Assembly: GCF_000020785.1 (NCBI RefSeq)
Contig: NC_011126.1
Coordinates: 1,302,001 to 1,366,000, forward strand
Length of the DNA stretch: 64,000 nt
Direction of reading: 5' to 3'
From: Hydrogenobaculum sp. Y04AAS1
Lineage (GTDB): Bacteria > Aquificota > Aquificia > Aquificales > Aquificaceae
The translations under genes and the position numbers were made by a program. Of this stretch, positions 1-9,290 are shown piece by piece. The notes under the pieces are model-generated. The model saw only the letters and a list, made by a program, of their open reading frames with translations, was not told the DNA's origin and did no database searches. Position 1 is the stretch's first letter; every line of letters starts with the position of its first letter.

Positions 1-809
1 CCTGGACCGTCTGTTATGGTTGCCACGTCTCTTAAATAGACTGGTTTTCCGCCATACCATCCCACCACCAAATCTTCTAAGTCTTGTTTAGATCTTATGA
101 AGTTCCCAGTTTTTACATAATAAAGTTTATTGTTTTGATTTACATAACCGCTTGGAAGTTCTTGGTTTGCCTCTTGGATGATATGTACTATATAAGCTGG
201 TGAAAGACCGTAAGCCGCTTCTTTAGCTGGATCTAACATTACCCTTAATTTTCTTGGTTGGCCACCATAGATTTTTACTTGAGCTACGTTTGGCACGGTT
301 TTAAGCTCGTTGTCTAAGGTGTCTGCAATCCTTCTTAGAGAATAATAGTCATATCCTTTTCCCCACAGCGTAAGTGTCATTATCGGTACATCGTCTATGG
401 ATTTTAGTTTTATAAGAGGTGGTAGTTGAACGCCTGGTGGTACTAAATCCATTGAAGCCATCATTTTGGCGTTTAACTGCACAAGTGCTTTTATAGGGTC
501 TGTGCCAACGTGAAACCTTGCGGTCACAAGACCGTAACCATCACCAGAAGCGCTGTATATATAAGATATATCTTTTAATTCCCAAAGCTTCTTCTCTAAC
601 GGTGTAACCACTCTTTTTTCTACTTCTCTTGGAGCAGCGCCTGGATACGGTATCATAATATCTATCATTGGTACTACGATATCTGGGTCTTCTTCTTTCG
701 GCGTTGTTACCACTGCAAATATACCAAGGGCCAAAAGCGCTATTATCATTATAGGCGTAAGCTTGGAATCTATAAAGTATTTTGCTATTCTTCCGGCTAT
801 CCCGTACAT
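1..809 (-). CDS. RND efflux permease, N-terminal part (gene cut by window edge)
   Basis: Inner-membrane pump of a tripartite RND efflux system, which exports a substrate through the adaptor and outer-membrane channel encoded just downstream. About 269 N-terminal residues are visible; the C-terminal part lies outside the window. The start is the ATG at 807-809, and the protein opens MYGIAGRIAKYFIDSKLTP followed by the first membrane helix (IMIIALLALGIFAVV). The segment TPKEEDPDI, then PYPGAAPREVEKRV, is the porter-domain entry found in AcrB-like permeases. Its start lies one base beyond the stop of the adaptor gene, which in transcription order is read first, so the two are probably co-translated. 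The TPKEEDP form looks more like the drug/organic-type RND branch than the metal-type CusA/CzcA branch, but substrate cannot be decided from this fragment. Confidence 0.9.
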   Translation of the reverse strand, partial: MYGIAGRIAKYFIDSKLTPIMIIALLALGIFAVVTTPKEEDPDIVVPMIDIMIPYPGAAPREVEKRVVTPLEKKLWELKDISYIYSASGDGYGLVTARFHVGTDPIKALVQLNAKMMASMDLVPPGVQLPPLIKLKSIDDVPIMTLTLWGKGYDYYSLRRIADTLDNELKTVPNVAQVKIYGGQPRKLRVMLDPAKEAAYGLSPAYIVHIIQEANQELPSGYVNQNNKLYYVKTGNFIRSKQDLEDLVVGWYGGKPVYLRDVATITDGP

Positions 810-810
810 A

Positions 811-1935
811 TTACTCTCCTATCTTGCATTTATCGCAAACGTTGTATACGTTTCCTTCCACTATTCTATCGCCTGGTTTTAAACCAGATAGTACTACGTA
901 GCTATCGCCTACCTTTTGACCAAGCTTTACAAACTGCATATGGGTTATGTTGTTTTTGTCTACTAGCCATACCGCGTCTATATCGTCCCATTTAAACAGT
1001 GCATCCTTTGGTATAGTAACGACAGTTTCCTGGCTTTTAGGAATATAAACTTTTGCGTAAAGCCCGCTTGTGATACCATCTTGGTTTGGTATATCTATTT
1101 TTACATCGAACGTATGAGACATAGGATTTAAAGCTTTGGATACCTCTTTTACAGTGCCTTCTACTGTTTTATCTATGCCACCTATATATACTTTCAACGT
1201 TTGTCCTGGGGTTATTTTGTTTATATACTTTTCTGGTAGTGCCACATCTACTCTGTATGGTGGTTTATCTATCATCATAAGTGGCATACCAGGGGCTGCT
1301 ATATCTCCTGTATTTACATTTTTCATATATATGCACCCTGAAAACGGAGCTGTTATATTGGCATAGGCTAAGTTTGCCCCGGCAGCGGATGCTCCAGCTT
1401 TTGCAGCCATTATAGCGTTTTTGGCTTGTTCTACCATAGCTTTTGCCGCTTCGTACTTGGCTTTTACCTCATCGTACTCTTGCTCTGTTACTGCTCCTGT
1501 TTTTATAAGCTTTTGAAATCTTTGATAGGTTTTTGAGATAGCTTGTAAGTTAGCTTCGGCTGCTTTCATCTGGTCTTGGGCTTGCTTGGCTCCGTAATTT
1601 GCTTGAGCTACCATACTTGATATATCTTTTGTATCAAGTTTTACCAAAAGCTGTCCTCTTTTCACACAATCACCATCTTTTACATAAACCCCCAAAACTT
1701 TGCTCATAAGCCTTGTGGAGATAGCAGCGTGGTTTTTGGCACTCACTACACCCTCAAACTCTTCTTCTAAAGGTGTGGAAGAAGATACTGTGATAACGTT
1801 TACATTTGAAATAACCTTTGGTTTTAGGGGCTTTTCACCGGGAGAGATTTTATGCTCAAAAAACCCACCAAGCCAAAGTATGATAACAACCATTGGTATC
1901 AGGAAATATAGCACATACTTTTTTAGAGTGTTCAT
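811..1935 (-). CDS. RND periplasmic adaptor (HlyD/AcrA-type membrane fusion protein)
   Basis: Periplasmic adaptor that joins the inner-membrane RND pump to the TolC-like channel. It has 374 residues. A single membrane anchor lies at about residues 8-26 (LYFLIPMVVIILWLGGFF). A split lipoyl/barrel-sandwich domain follows (AAISTRLMSKVLGVYVKDGDCVKRGQLLVKLD), with an Ala/Lys/Gln-rich coiled-coil hairpin at about 105-190 and the returning half at ANITAPFSGCIYMKNVNTGD. The beta-barrel and membrane-proximal domain include SGLYAKVYIPK. The gene sits between the TolC-like gene (one base between the two genes) and the permease, the usual operon order for these pumps. The substrate is unknown. Confidence 0.93.
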   Translation of the reverse strand: MNTLKKYVLYFLIPMVVIILWLGGFFEHKISPGEKPLKPKVISNVNVITVSSSTPLEEEFEGVVSAKNHAAISTRLMSKVLGVYVKDGDCVKRGQLLVKLDTKDISSMVAQANYGAKQAQDQMKAAEANLQAISKTYQRFQKLIKTGAVTEQEYDEVKAKYEAAKAMVEQAKNAIMAAKAGASAAGANLAYANITAPFSGCIYMKNVNTGDIAAPGMPLMMIDKPPYRVDVALPEKYINKITPGQTLKVYIGGIDKTVEGTVKEVSKALNPMSHTFDVKIDIPNQDGITSGLYAKVYIPKSQETVVTIPKDALFKWDDIDAVWLVDKNNITHMQFVKLGQKVGDSYVVLSGLKPGDRIVEGNVYNVCDKCKIGE

Positions 1936-1936
1936 A

Positions 1937-3328
1937 TCACTTTACCTCCTTGTTCAATATACCTGCTTGATATAGGCTTTTAATATAGGCTAAATTGCAA
2001 TCGTACATAGCTTTTGCAAAGTCAAACCTCGCTTTATCGTATTGAGTTTCAGCGTCTATAACATCTGTTATTTTAGCTAAGCCGACTTTGTACCTTTGGT
2101 CCATCACTTTTAGAGTGGCTTTTGCTTCTTCTTTTTCTTTTTTGGCATATTTCATCATAGCCAGTGCGTTTTCATAATCAGCTAAGGCTTTATTTATTTT
2201 AAATATCGAGCCTTTTGCCATGTAATCTATGTAAGAACTAAGCATAAGTTTTTGTTCGTTTAAACTTCTTATTTTATTAAAAGCCGTTAAACCATCAAAG
2301 ATATTCCAATTTACACCAACCCCCACCATATAACCGTTGGCGGTGGCTCCAAAGGGTGTTGAGTTATCAAAAAGCGAGTAAGAACCAAAGGCCCCTATTT
2401 GGGGTAGATAATCTGCTAAGTAGGCTCTTTTCATTGATTTTAAAGCTTTTAGTTTTTCTTCCATAGATTTTATTTGGGGTTTTTGGTATACAGCTTTTAC
2501 AAGAGTATTTCTGTCTATATTAGAAGGACAATAAAGATTTCCTTTTAAATCCACATCTTTATAGGGTTCATCCATTAGCAAAAACAACGCTCTTTTGGCG
2601 GTTTTATAGTTGTTTTTGGCTTCTACTAATTTTTGTTCTGCTTGATGAAGGTATACTTTTGCCCTTAAAGTATCTGAGAAAAGCGCCATACCAGTTTTAT
2701 AATAGGACTCAGCCATATCTACGTGTTTTTTAGCATCGTTTACCGCTTGGGTGGCAAGCTTTATACCTTCTTTTGCCAAAAGCCCGCCTAGGTAAGCTTT
2801 GTATAAGTTGTAAACAATGTCTTGCTCTGTTTGGTTTAGTTCTTTTTTGGTGCTTTTAAGAGCATGATAAGATGCACTTTCGTAAGCTTGGACTTTACCA
2901 CCCATCCATATGGGTATTTGTAATGTCAGTTGGGTTTGGTAAAGCTGTGAAGTCCCGGGGTTGTTAAAGAAGTTCTGCATGGACTGGAAAGCGCCATCCA
3001 CCATTTGGGGTGTAGTATATTGAGCTTGGAAAAATTGAGGAGGTGGCTGAGGAAATTGAAGGCTTCTTGTATCCATTTTGTTCATTATGCTCCAAGGGGC
3101 TATGTTGGTGCGGTTAAAAGATGTTTGTAGGCCAAGCCTTGGGAAAAGCATACCTTTTACGCTTTCTAACTCATATTCTTTTGATTTTACGTCGTATCTT
3201 TTGGCTTTTATGGCTAAGTTGTTTTGAAGTGCCTCTTTGATGGCATAGCCTATATTTATACTCTGGGCTAAGGATATATGGGCTATTCCCAAAAACGACA
3301 ACCCAAATACCATATATCTAAATCTCAT
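1937..3328 (-). CDS. TolC-family outer membrane efflux protein
   Basis: Outer-membrane channel of the RND system. It has 463 residues with a signal peptide at about 1-21 (ends HISLAQ). The two repeated alpha-helical halves are rich in Ala, Lys, Tyr and Glu, as in the OEP family; YKTGMALFSDTLRAKVYLHQAE and YKVGLAKITDVIDAETQYDKA mark equivalent helices of the two repeats. It is the first gene of a three-gene operon (channel, adaptor, pump). The start is supported by a strong ribosome site, AGGAGG read on the minus strand at about 3336-3341. The 132-bp gap upstream is very AT-rich and presumably holds the operon promoter. Confidence 0.93.
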   Translation of the reverse strand: MRFRYMVFGLSFLGIAHISLAQSINIGYAIKEALQNNLAIKAKRYDVKSKEYELESVKGMLFPRLGLQTSFNRTNIAPWSIMNKMDTRSLQFPQPPPQFFQAQYTTPQMVDGAFQSMQNFFNNPGTSQLYQTQLTLQIPIWMGGKVQAYESASYHALKSTKKELNQTEQDIVYNLYKAYLGGLLAKEGIKLATQAVNDAKKHVDMAESYYKTGMALFSDTLRAKVYLHQAEQKLVEAKNNYKTAKRALFLLMDEPYKDVDLKGNLYCPSNIDRNTLVKAVYQKPQIKSMEEKLKALKSMKRAYLADYLPQIGAFGSYSLFDNSTPFGATANGYMVGVGVNWNIFDGLTAFNKIRSLNEQKLMLSSYIDYMAKGSIFKINKALADYENALAMMKYAKKEKEEAKATLKVMDQRYKVGLAKITDVIDAETQYDKARFDFAKAMYDCNLAYIKSLYQAGILNKEVK

Positions 3329-3460
3329 ATCATCGCCTCCTAATCAAATAATTTAGCACGATTAATAACCTCTAACCACTATAATATAATATCATAAATT
3401 AAGATATAAATTAAGAATATAAGAATATTCTAATATATTTAAAATGATAAAAACCAATGA

Positions 3461-4234
3461 TTAAGCATAGCCAAGCTTGTCCCTTATTACATCGAAAAAG
3501 CTTATATTGTCTAAACTTATTGTTTTACAAACGGTGTTTGAGCGCTTTATCAATACAACATCTTCTTTGGATATGTTAAAAAATTCCTGACCATCAAGGG
3601 TAAGATAAGCTTCTTTTGTTTTATCTCCTAGTTTTAGGCTTATAAAAGCATCAGAAGACAATACCATAGGTCTCACAGAGATTGTGTGCGGACATATGGG
3701 CGCTAGCAATATATTTTGAAGCTCAGGGGTAAGTATAGGACCACCGGCTGAAAGAGCATAAGCGGTAGAACCCGTTGGCGTTGATACTATGATACCATCC
3801 GCTCTTAAATTTGCTATCATGTGTTCTTGTTGGTAAACTTCTATATCTATAAGCCTTGAAAGATAAGACCTTGCCAACACAGCGTCGTTTAGGTATGCTC
3901 CTAAGTATCTATCGTTTAGATAAACATCTATCATCATCCTATCTATTACTTTGTATTTGCCTTCTATAATGAGTTTTAACATACGTATAGCATCTTGCTT
4001 TGGTATCTCCGTCAAAAATCCAAGCCTTCCTAAGTTTATACCCACCGTTGGTTTTTCAAAAGCCGAAAACCTTCTGGCTGCACTCAAAAATGTCCCATCT
4101 CCTCCAATTACCACAAGTATATCTGCATCTTCAATCTCCACCAGCTCTTGCCCTAAGGCTTTTAGCTCGCCTTCAATATACTTTGCAAACTCCTTCGCCG
4201 TTTTATCCTCTTTTACATAAAAACCAAATCTCAT
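3461..4234 (-). CDS. nadK: NAD kinase
   Basis: Phosphorylates NAD to NADP in the cytoplasm. It has 257 residues, short but within the bacterial range. The diagnostic GGDGT motif is at residues 44-48 (VVIGGDGTFLSAAR), the second conserved block is STPTGSTAYALSAGGP, and ICPHTISVRPMVL is also typical. It is the last gene of a four-gene minus-strand set (ferredoxin, amidotransferase, rlmN, nadK) whose neighbours overlap by four bases (ATGA-type junctions). That implies translational coupling. Confidence 0.96.
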   Translation of the reverse strand: MRFGFYVKEDKTAKEFAKYIEGELKALGQELVEIEDADILVVIGGDGTFLSAARRFSAFEKPTVGINLGRLGFLTEIPKQDAIRMLKLIIEGKYKVIDRMMIDVYLNDRYLGAYLNDAVLARSYLSRLIDIEVYQQEHMIANLRADGIIVSTPTGSTAYALSAGGPILTPELQNILLAPICPHTISVRPMVLSSDAFISLKLGDKTKEAYLTLDGQEFFNISKEDVVLIKRSNTVCKTISLDNISFFDVIRDKLGYA

Positions 4235-5253
4235 TGTATATTTATCATATCATGAGCTCTCATTCTACTTAGATGCCCGCAGGCAGCGGCTAGCTCTAAA
4301 CCTTTACTCCATCTTATTGTGCAGGATATATCGTTTTTCAAAAGCTCTTGCTGGAATCTATAGATATCACTCTCTACTGGTCTTTCGAAAGAAAGCATAG
4401 GGTTTTCGTTGTAGGGGATTAGGTTTACCTTTGTTTTATGTTTTAGGTTTTTAAGAAGATTTACAAGGTTTTTGGCATCTTTTAAAGAGCTATTTATATC
4501 TTTTATAAGCACATACTCTATTGTGATGCGCCTTCTTGGTTCTAATGGGTATGTTTTTAAAATCTCAAAAAGTTCTTTTAAAGACCCTATCACATTTGGC
4601 ATAAGCGCTTTTCTTGTTTCATCATCTGAAGCGTTTAAAGATATGGCTAAGTTTAGTTTGTTTAAAAAGCTGTCTTCTTTTAGTTTTTTAATATAGTTTG
4701 TATAGGCGCTTGTGGATATAGTTATATGTCTTTTTGAAAGCTCAAACTCTTTTAGGAAAATAAAAGATGCTTTTTTTAGATTTTCAAAGTTTGCAAGAGG
4801 CTCTCCCATACCCATAAAAACGATATTTCTTATAAAGGTATTTCTTAGTATAGATATGTAAAAATACTGATCTACTATCTCTGAAAAGCTTAAATTTCTC
4901 AAAAGCCCACCTATGGTGCTAACGCAAAACTTACATCCTACAGCACAGCCTATCTGGGTAGATATACAAAGAGTATAATGGTCTTTTTCTTTTATCAGTA
5001 CACTTTCTACAAAATATCCATCTTTTGTTTTAAAAACAAACTTTGTGGAATCCTCCCCTTCTAAAAACGAGTCTAAACTTAAAACGTGAAAATCTATCTT
5101 TAGTTCTTGTCTTAGGCTTTTAGGAATATCTGTCATAAGCTCTATATCCGTTATTTTTTTCTTAAAAGCCCAAGATTTGATTTGAGATATTCTATACTTT
5201 TCTAAGTTTAATTTTTGCTCTAAATTAAAATAATCTTCCAATAGGTTTATCAT
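4231..5253 (-). CDS. rlmN: Dual-specificity RNA methyltransferase RlmN (radical SAM)
   Basis: Methylates C2 of A2503 in 23S rRNA and A37 of some tRNAs. It has 340 residues. The radical SAM cysteines are C103, C107 and C110 (CAVGCKFC). The SAM-binding GMGEPLANF block is present. A C-terminal cysteine at 325 (AAACGHLS) corresponds to the methyl-carrying or resolving cysteine of the RlmN/Cfr family. Lack of Cfr-specific context and the normal length favour RlmN. It overlaps nadK and the amidotransferase gene by four bases each. Confidence 0.95.
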   Translation of the reverse strand: MINLLEDYFNLEQKLNLEKYRISQIKSWAFKKKITDIELMTDIPKSLRQELKIDFHVLSLDSFLEGEDSTKFVFKTKDGYFVESVLIKEKDHYTLCISTQIGCAVGCKFCVSTIGGLLRNLSFSEIVDQYFYISILRNTFIRNIVFMGMGEPLANFENLKKASFIFLKEFELSKRHITISTSAYTNYIKKLKEDSFLNKLNLAISLNASDDETRKALMPNVIGSLKELFEILKTYPLEPRRRITIEYVLIKDINSSLKDAKNLVNLLKNLKHKTKVNLIPYNENPMLSFERPVESDIYRFQQELLKNDISCTIRWSKGLELAAACGHLSRMRAHDMINIQ

Positions 5254-5915
5254 TGCAGCATATTTTCTATTAGTTTGTATGATAGTTCATTTGTAGTTTT
5301 TATATAATCTTCTTTTATAAGGGAGTCTTTTTCTATATTTTCTTGTTTTAAATCTTCTTCATAGGCTTCTATCCACTCTTTTATCATATCTTTTGTTAGC
5401 TCTATGTGAAATTGAAGACCTACGGCGTTTTCATAAACAAAAGCTTGGTTTTGATACTTATCTGAGCTGTATATTTGTAAAGCGTTTTTTGGTAGGTCAA
5501 AAGTATCTTGATGCCATTGAAAAACCATCAGTTTATCTGGAAAACCGTTAAAAAATTTATGATCGTTTTCTTTTTTTATCTCATACCATCCTATCTCTTT
5601 GCCATTTTGTCCTTTGTAAACTCTTCCCCCCAACACATGAGCAAGCATCTGAGCTCCAAGACATATACCTAATATTGGTTTTTTGGCTTTTAAAAATTGC
5701 TCTATTATTTTAAACTCTCTACTTAAGAAGGGATATTGGCTCTCTTCGTAAACGCCCATATAACCACCAAGCACAAAAAGTATATCAAACTCTTCTTGTG
5801 GAAGTTCTTTTGCCTGGTCTACATATCTAATATCTATACCTTTTGATGATAGTATGTCGTTAAAAACACCGGCATGCTCTATCTGAACATGCCTTAGTAT
5901 TAGAGCTTTCATCAA
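5250..5915 (-). CDS. Class I glutamine amidotransferase (GMP-synthase-like, stand-alone)
   Basis: Stand-alone glutamine amidotransferase domain of 221 residues. The nucleophile C85 is in GICLGAQML, and the His/Glu pair is in GLQFHIELT near residue 173, so the catalytic triad looks complete. There is no synthetase domain. Related proteins are often annotated as GMP-synthase-like or glutathione hydrolase-like, and the true acceptor is unknown. It lies in a compact operon between rlmN and a [2Fe-2S] ferredoxin with four-base overlaps. Confidence 0.88.
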   Translation of the reverse strand: MMKALILRHVQIEHAGVFNDILSSKGIDIRYVDQAKELPQEEFDILFVLGGYMGVYEESQYPFLSREFKIIEQFLKAKKPILGICLGAQMLAHVLGGRVYKGQNGKEIGWYEIKKENDHKFFNGFPDKLMVFQWHQDTFDLPKNALQIYSSDKYQNQAFVYENAVGLQFHIELTKDMIKEWIEAYEEDLKQENIEKDSLIKEDYIKTTNELSYKLIENMLQ

Positions 5916-6241
5916 AGCATACCTGGTGGTTTTCCTTTTGATATGATAAGTCTTTCTACTGGTTTGTCTTCTTTTAGATGGCTTTCAATGATTTCGTTTA
6001 CATCTTCTTTTTTTACACCGCCATACCATATACCCTCTGGATATACAACCACCGTTGGTCCCATAGCGCAAGGTCCAAGGCAACCTGTAGGTGTTACCGC
6101 CACTGTCATCATAAGCTGAGGGTCTTGTTGAAGGGCATCTGCAAAAGCCGTATAAACGTCCCTACTTCCTTTTTCTGCACAAGAGCCCAAAGGATGGCCT
6201 GGTGGTCTTTGATTTACGCATACAAATACGTGTTTAAACAT
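5912..6241 (-). CDS. Thioredoxin-like [2Fe-2S] ferredoxin
   Basis: Small electron-transfer protein of 109 residues. Cysteines C8, C21, C54 and C58 match the C-x12-C...C-x3-C ligand pattern of thioredoxin-fold [2Fe-2S] ferredoxins, a family well known from Aquifex aeolicus (Fd4). The signature stretch is VNQRPPGHPLGSCAEKG. It is the first gene of the minus-strand operon that ends with nadK. A ribosome site (GGAGGCG read on the minus strand) lies directly upstream. Its redox partner is not evident from the neighbours. Confidence 0.93.
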   Translation of the reverse strand: MFKHVFVCVNQRPPGHPLGSCAEKGSRDVYTAFADALQQDPQLMMTVAVTPTGCLGPCAMGPTVVVYPEGIWYGGVKKEDVNEIIESHLKEDKPVERLIISKGKPPGML

Positions 6242-6307
6242 ATCGCCTCCTTCAAAAGGTTTTTTAATAATGTATAAAGTTTATAGGCTTTTGGCATGAT
6301 AAAAACC

Positions 6308-7723
6308 CTAAAACTGTGCATTTACTCTAAGCCCATAAACCCATAAAGGGCCTCTATTCTTATCATACCCTGGATGTCTTATGTATTGAGCATCTGGAGA
6401 TATGGATATATATTTGTTTAGTTGATACTTGTAGTAAGCTTCCATTATTTCTTCATAGGAGTAGTTAAATTGTCCGTCTTGACCTGAGCCTACAAAGAAT
6501 GAAGATGATGGTTCGTTGATGGTGCCTGATTCCAAATATCTTTTGTGGGTGTTTGAAAGACCGTTTATTCCAAGCCCTATGCCAAGTTGGTCTTTTGGTC
6601 TTTTCCAATGAACGCCGTTTATAGAAATACCACCTGCTATGTCTCTATCTACATCGGTATAGGCAAGATCTTCTGTTTGTCCGTTGTTAAAACCAGCTCT
6701 TAAAAAGAGTCCTGTTTTATCATCATCTGCTATAGGTTGTTCTAAGTTTAGGAAAAATCCCCATTTGTATCTTTTGTGATCTTTTGACTCTGTGCATATA
6801 ACAGGGTAATCATACCCTGCCAAAGCTCCATTTGGCCCAAATTCTGTGTAATAACAAGGGCTATTTGGAGAATAATAATAGCTAAAATTATCCATAGCCT
6901 CAGTATAGCTTCCCATCCTACCGTAGTTTAACATGCCAAGAAGCCTTATCACAGTTCCTATGTCGTTTGGTCTTAGAGAAAGCTGTGTGTTTAGACTGTA
7001 AGCTCCAGACTGATCGTAGGTGTTGCCGTTTGCCTTCGTAGGTTCTGCCCCTAAAGCTATTTTAAAAGAATAGTGTTTTTTAACAACGCCAGATTCTATA
7101 CCTACTGTGTATCCTCTTGTATCTGCTCCGTAATCCCAAGCTACGTTGTAGTTAAAATCATAGTTTAAAAACTGAGTTCTTGGAGAGTTAGCATATCGGT
7201 TGTTATCAAAATCATCTGCTATGGAAAACTTTCCTATCTTTACATAAAAATATTCTTTTGGATAGTACCCTGGAAGCTGATCTGGAGCTCTTCCTTCATA
7301 TTCCAAAGATTGAGATAGGGCTTTTGTGTATATAATATAAGCTCTTGCTATATATGGGTTTTTGCCAAGGTTAGATGACCCTGCTCTTATGTAAAGGGAG
7401 TTTGGATAACCACCTATTCCTTGACCACCACCTATGCCGTTTCCTTTAAAAAGCTGTATATCAAGATAAGCTTGGATATCTTTTGTAATCTGTGCCCCTG
7501 TGTATAAACCGTAAGACTGGGTTAGTTCTTCTGATCTTCCACCACCGTTGTTTTTATATGGATTGCCAAAGGTCATAGGTCCTTCATAAGGGGAGTTGAA
7601 GTTTGTAGAGTATTGACCCACAAATGTTGCCCTCATACCTAAAAATTGAGGAAACCAAGGGGGAAGGTTTTCGCCAAAGGCTAAAGCGCAAGGAAAAAAC
7701 GCCAAAAACAAAGTTTTTCTCAT
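6308..7723 (-). CDS. Outer membrane porin, OprB-like (carbohydrate-selective porin family, tentative)
   Basis: Predicted outer-membrane beta-barrel of 471 residues with a signal peptide (about 1-17, MRKTLFLAFFPCALAFG). The barrel strands alternate polar and aromatic residues. The protein ends with Phe (LWVYGLRVNAQF), the usual outer-membrane insertion signal. The C-terminal block MEAYYKYQLNKYISISPDAQYI followed by RHPGYDKNRGP resembles the last strands of OprB-type porins. The family placement is from pattern memory. The substrate is unknown. Confidence 0.75.
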   Translation of the reverse strand: MRKTLFLAFFPCALAFGENLPPWFPQFLGMRATFVGQYSTNFNSPYEGPMTFGNPYKNNGGGRSEELTQSYGLYTGAQITKDIQAYLDIQLFKGNGIGGGQGIGGYPNSLYIRAGSSNLGKNPYIARAYIIYTKALSQSLEYEGRAPDQLPGYYPKEYFYVKIGKFSIADDFDNNRYANSPRTQFLNYDFNYNVAWDYGADTRGYTVGIESGVVKKHYSFKIALGAEPTKANGNTYDQSGAYSLNTQLSLRPNDIGTVIRLLGMLNYGRMGSYTEAMDNFSYYYSPNSPCYYTEFGPNGALAGYDYPVICTESKDHKRYKWGFFLNLEQPIADDDKTGLFLRAGFNNGQTEDLAYTDVDRDIAGGISINGVHWKRPKDQLGIGLGINGLSNTHKRYLESGTINEPSSSFFVGSGQDGQFNYSYEEIMEAYYKYQLNKYISISPDAQYIRHPGYDKNRGPLWVYGLRVNAQF

Positions 7724-7767
7724 AAAAAATTTTTTACCTCCATTTGATACTTAGTCTCAATATATTT

Positions 7768-8790
7768 TTAATTTATATTTCTTGTATGATATATATTTTG
7801 TTTTATAGCTTTTCCATAGAAAATAAACGCTCCTAAAAATGTGAATATCATGAAAAGCACGATAAATATACCAGCTTTGCCAAGAGGAATAGCATTGACT
7901 AAATTTGTAAAGTAAGCCTTTGGCATAAACTGCTTCGTTAGAATCTGTAGAAACTCCAGCATGCCTATAAAAAGGGCTATAAAAATACTAGCACCAGTGA
8001 TAACAAGGTTAAAAGATAGTCTTCTTATAGGGTCGTTGTTGGTCCAAGCATATATGTTGTTCATGATAAAAGAATCAAAAGAATCCATTAACGTCATACC
8101 TGCTGTGAAAAGCAGAGGAAACAACAGTATGCTCCATATATCCATACTTGTTTTTGCCAAAGCCACAGATATACCAAGTATAGCAATTTCTGTAGCCGTA
8201 TCAAAACCAAGACCAAACAAAAATCCTACTATATACATTTTGTAAGGGGCATCTATTTTTTTATACAAAAAGCTAAAAAACCTTCCCATAAAACCTCTTT
8301 TGTTTAAAAGCTCTTGAAATATCTTGTTTAGTTCTTCTTGATATTCAGAAGAAGATTCTCTATACATTTTATATATATCGTATAGGGCTTTAAATATAAA
8401 TATGTTGATAATACCTATGAGCGTTAGAAATAAAGCTGATATGAGAGTACCTACTATGTTTCCCATGTTTTGCAAAGTGGGTATGGAGTTTTTTACGGCC
8501 TTTGTAGCAAATATAAGAGCCACCGACAATCCTATAACAACGCTTGAATGCCCAAGCGAGAAGAAAAAACCTACGCTGTTGGCATTTTTACCATCCTGAA
8601 CCAATTTTCTTGTGGTGTTGTCTATGGCTGCTATATGATCTGCATCAAAAGCGTGTCTTAGTCCAAAAAGATACGCCATACCTCCTATAGCCAAAAGCCC
8701 CGGTATATTGTAAAAGCTTGTTACGAATAAACTCCATACCAGAGTGTTGAACACCAAAAGCCCAAACAGCATAAATTTTGCTTTTTTCAT
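7768..8790 (-). CDS. Nickel/cobalt permease, NiCoT family (HoxN/NixA type)
   Basis: High-affinity Ni2+/Co2+ importer in the cytoplasmic membrane. It has 340 residues with about eight membrane segments. The NiCoT signature RHAFDADHIAAIDN is at residues 45-58, and the other conserved motifs LGHSSVV and LGFDTATEIA are present. It lies 66 bp downstream of nikR on the same strand and close to a [NiFe]-hydrogenase operon, so its job is most likely nickel supply for hydrogenase maturation, under NikR control. Confidence 0.95.
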   Translation of the reverse strand: MKKAKFMLFGLLVFNTLVWSLFVTSFYNIPGLLAIGGMAYLFGLRHAFDADHIAAIDNTTRKLVQDGKNANSVGFFFSLGHSSVVIGLSVALIFATKAVKNSIPTLQNMGNIVGTLISALFLTLIGIINIFIFKALYDIYKMYRESSSEYQEELNKIFQELLNKRGFMGRFFSFLYKKIDAPYKMYIVGFLFGLGFDTATEIAILGISVALAKTSMDIWSILLFPLLFTAGMTLMDSFDSFIMNNIYAWTNNDPIRRLSFNLVITGASIFIALFIGMLEFLQILTKQFMPKAYFTNLVNAIPLGKAGIFIVLFMIFTFLGAFIFYGKAIKQNIYHTRNIN

Positions 8791-8816
8791 TCTGTTTCTC
8801 CTGAATGAATTATCAT

Positions 8817-8861
8817 TTATTATAATATTTTTTTAAAAAAAGTAATATAATATATATTATA
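8817..8861. promoter_or_regulatory. AT-rich dyads in the nikR-NiCoT gap (candidate NikR operator)
   Basis: The gap between nikR and the nickel permease holds a perfect 16-bp palindrome, TATAATATATATTATA (8846-8861, overlapping the nikR stop). It also holds a longer imperfect dyad centred on T7/A7 (about 8819-8852). NikR of epsilon-proteobacteria binds AT-rich inverted repeats, so an operator is possible. Very low sequence complexity makes this weak evidence, and the T7/A7 dyad could also act as a terminator. Confidence 0.3.
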
Positions 8862-9276
8862 GTTTTGAAGCTTTTACCAACTTAGCAAATTTAACGCCGT
8901 TGAGACCTGCTATGATGTTTACAGTTTCTACTATCGTTTGACTAGGACCTTTTATCATTATGGTTTCTAAGCAATTGTTATGATCTATATGTATATGCGT
9001 AGTACATAGAATGTTTATATAATGGTTGTGCTGTATATCGAGCAACTTTTGTGTAAGCTCTCTTTTATGATGATCATATATTATCACTAAAACCCCTATA
9101 AGCTCATTGTTTTCATCTTCCCATTCATCTTCTACAATGGCCTCTCTTATCAAATCTCTTATAAACTCAGACCTTGATGCATAAGACTGTTCTACTTTTT
9201 TGTCTATAAAATCTACAAGCTCTTTTGGTATTGTTATACATATCCTTTCAACCTTTGCTTTATCCATCTTTCTCAT
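8857..9276 (-). CDS. nikR: Nickel-responsive regulator NikR
   Basis: Ribbon-helix-helix DNA-binding repressor with a C-terminal ACT-like nickel-sensing domain. It has 139 residues. The N-terminal RHH segment is RICITIPKELVDFIDKKV. All four nickel ligands are conserved: H83, H94, H96 and C102, each offset by seven from the E. coli NikR ligands H76, H87, H89 and C95. An alternative start is the internal Met at 9267. It is transcribed away from a TetR gene only 14 bp off and upstream of the NiCoT permease, its likely target. Confidence 0.95.
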   Translation of the reverse strand: MRKMDKAKVERICITIPKELVDFIDKKVEQSYASRSEFIRDLIREAIVEDEWEDENNELIGVLVIIYDHHKRELTQKLLDIQHNHYINILCTTHIHIDHNNCLETIMIKGPSQTIVETVNIIAGLNGVKFAKLVKASKL

Positions 9277-9290
9277 TATATTATATTACT

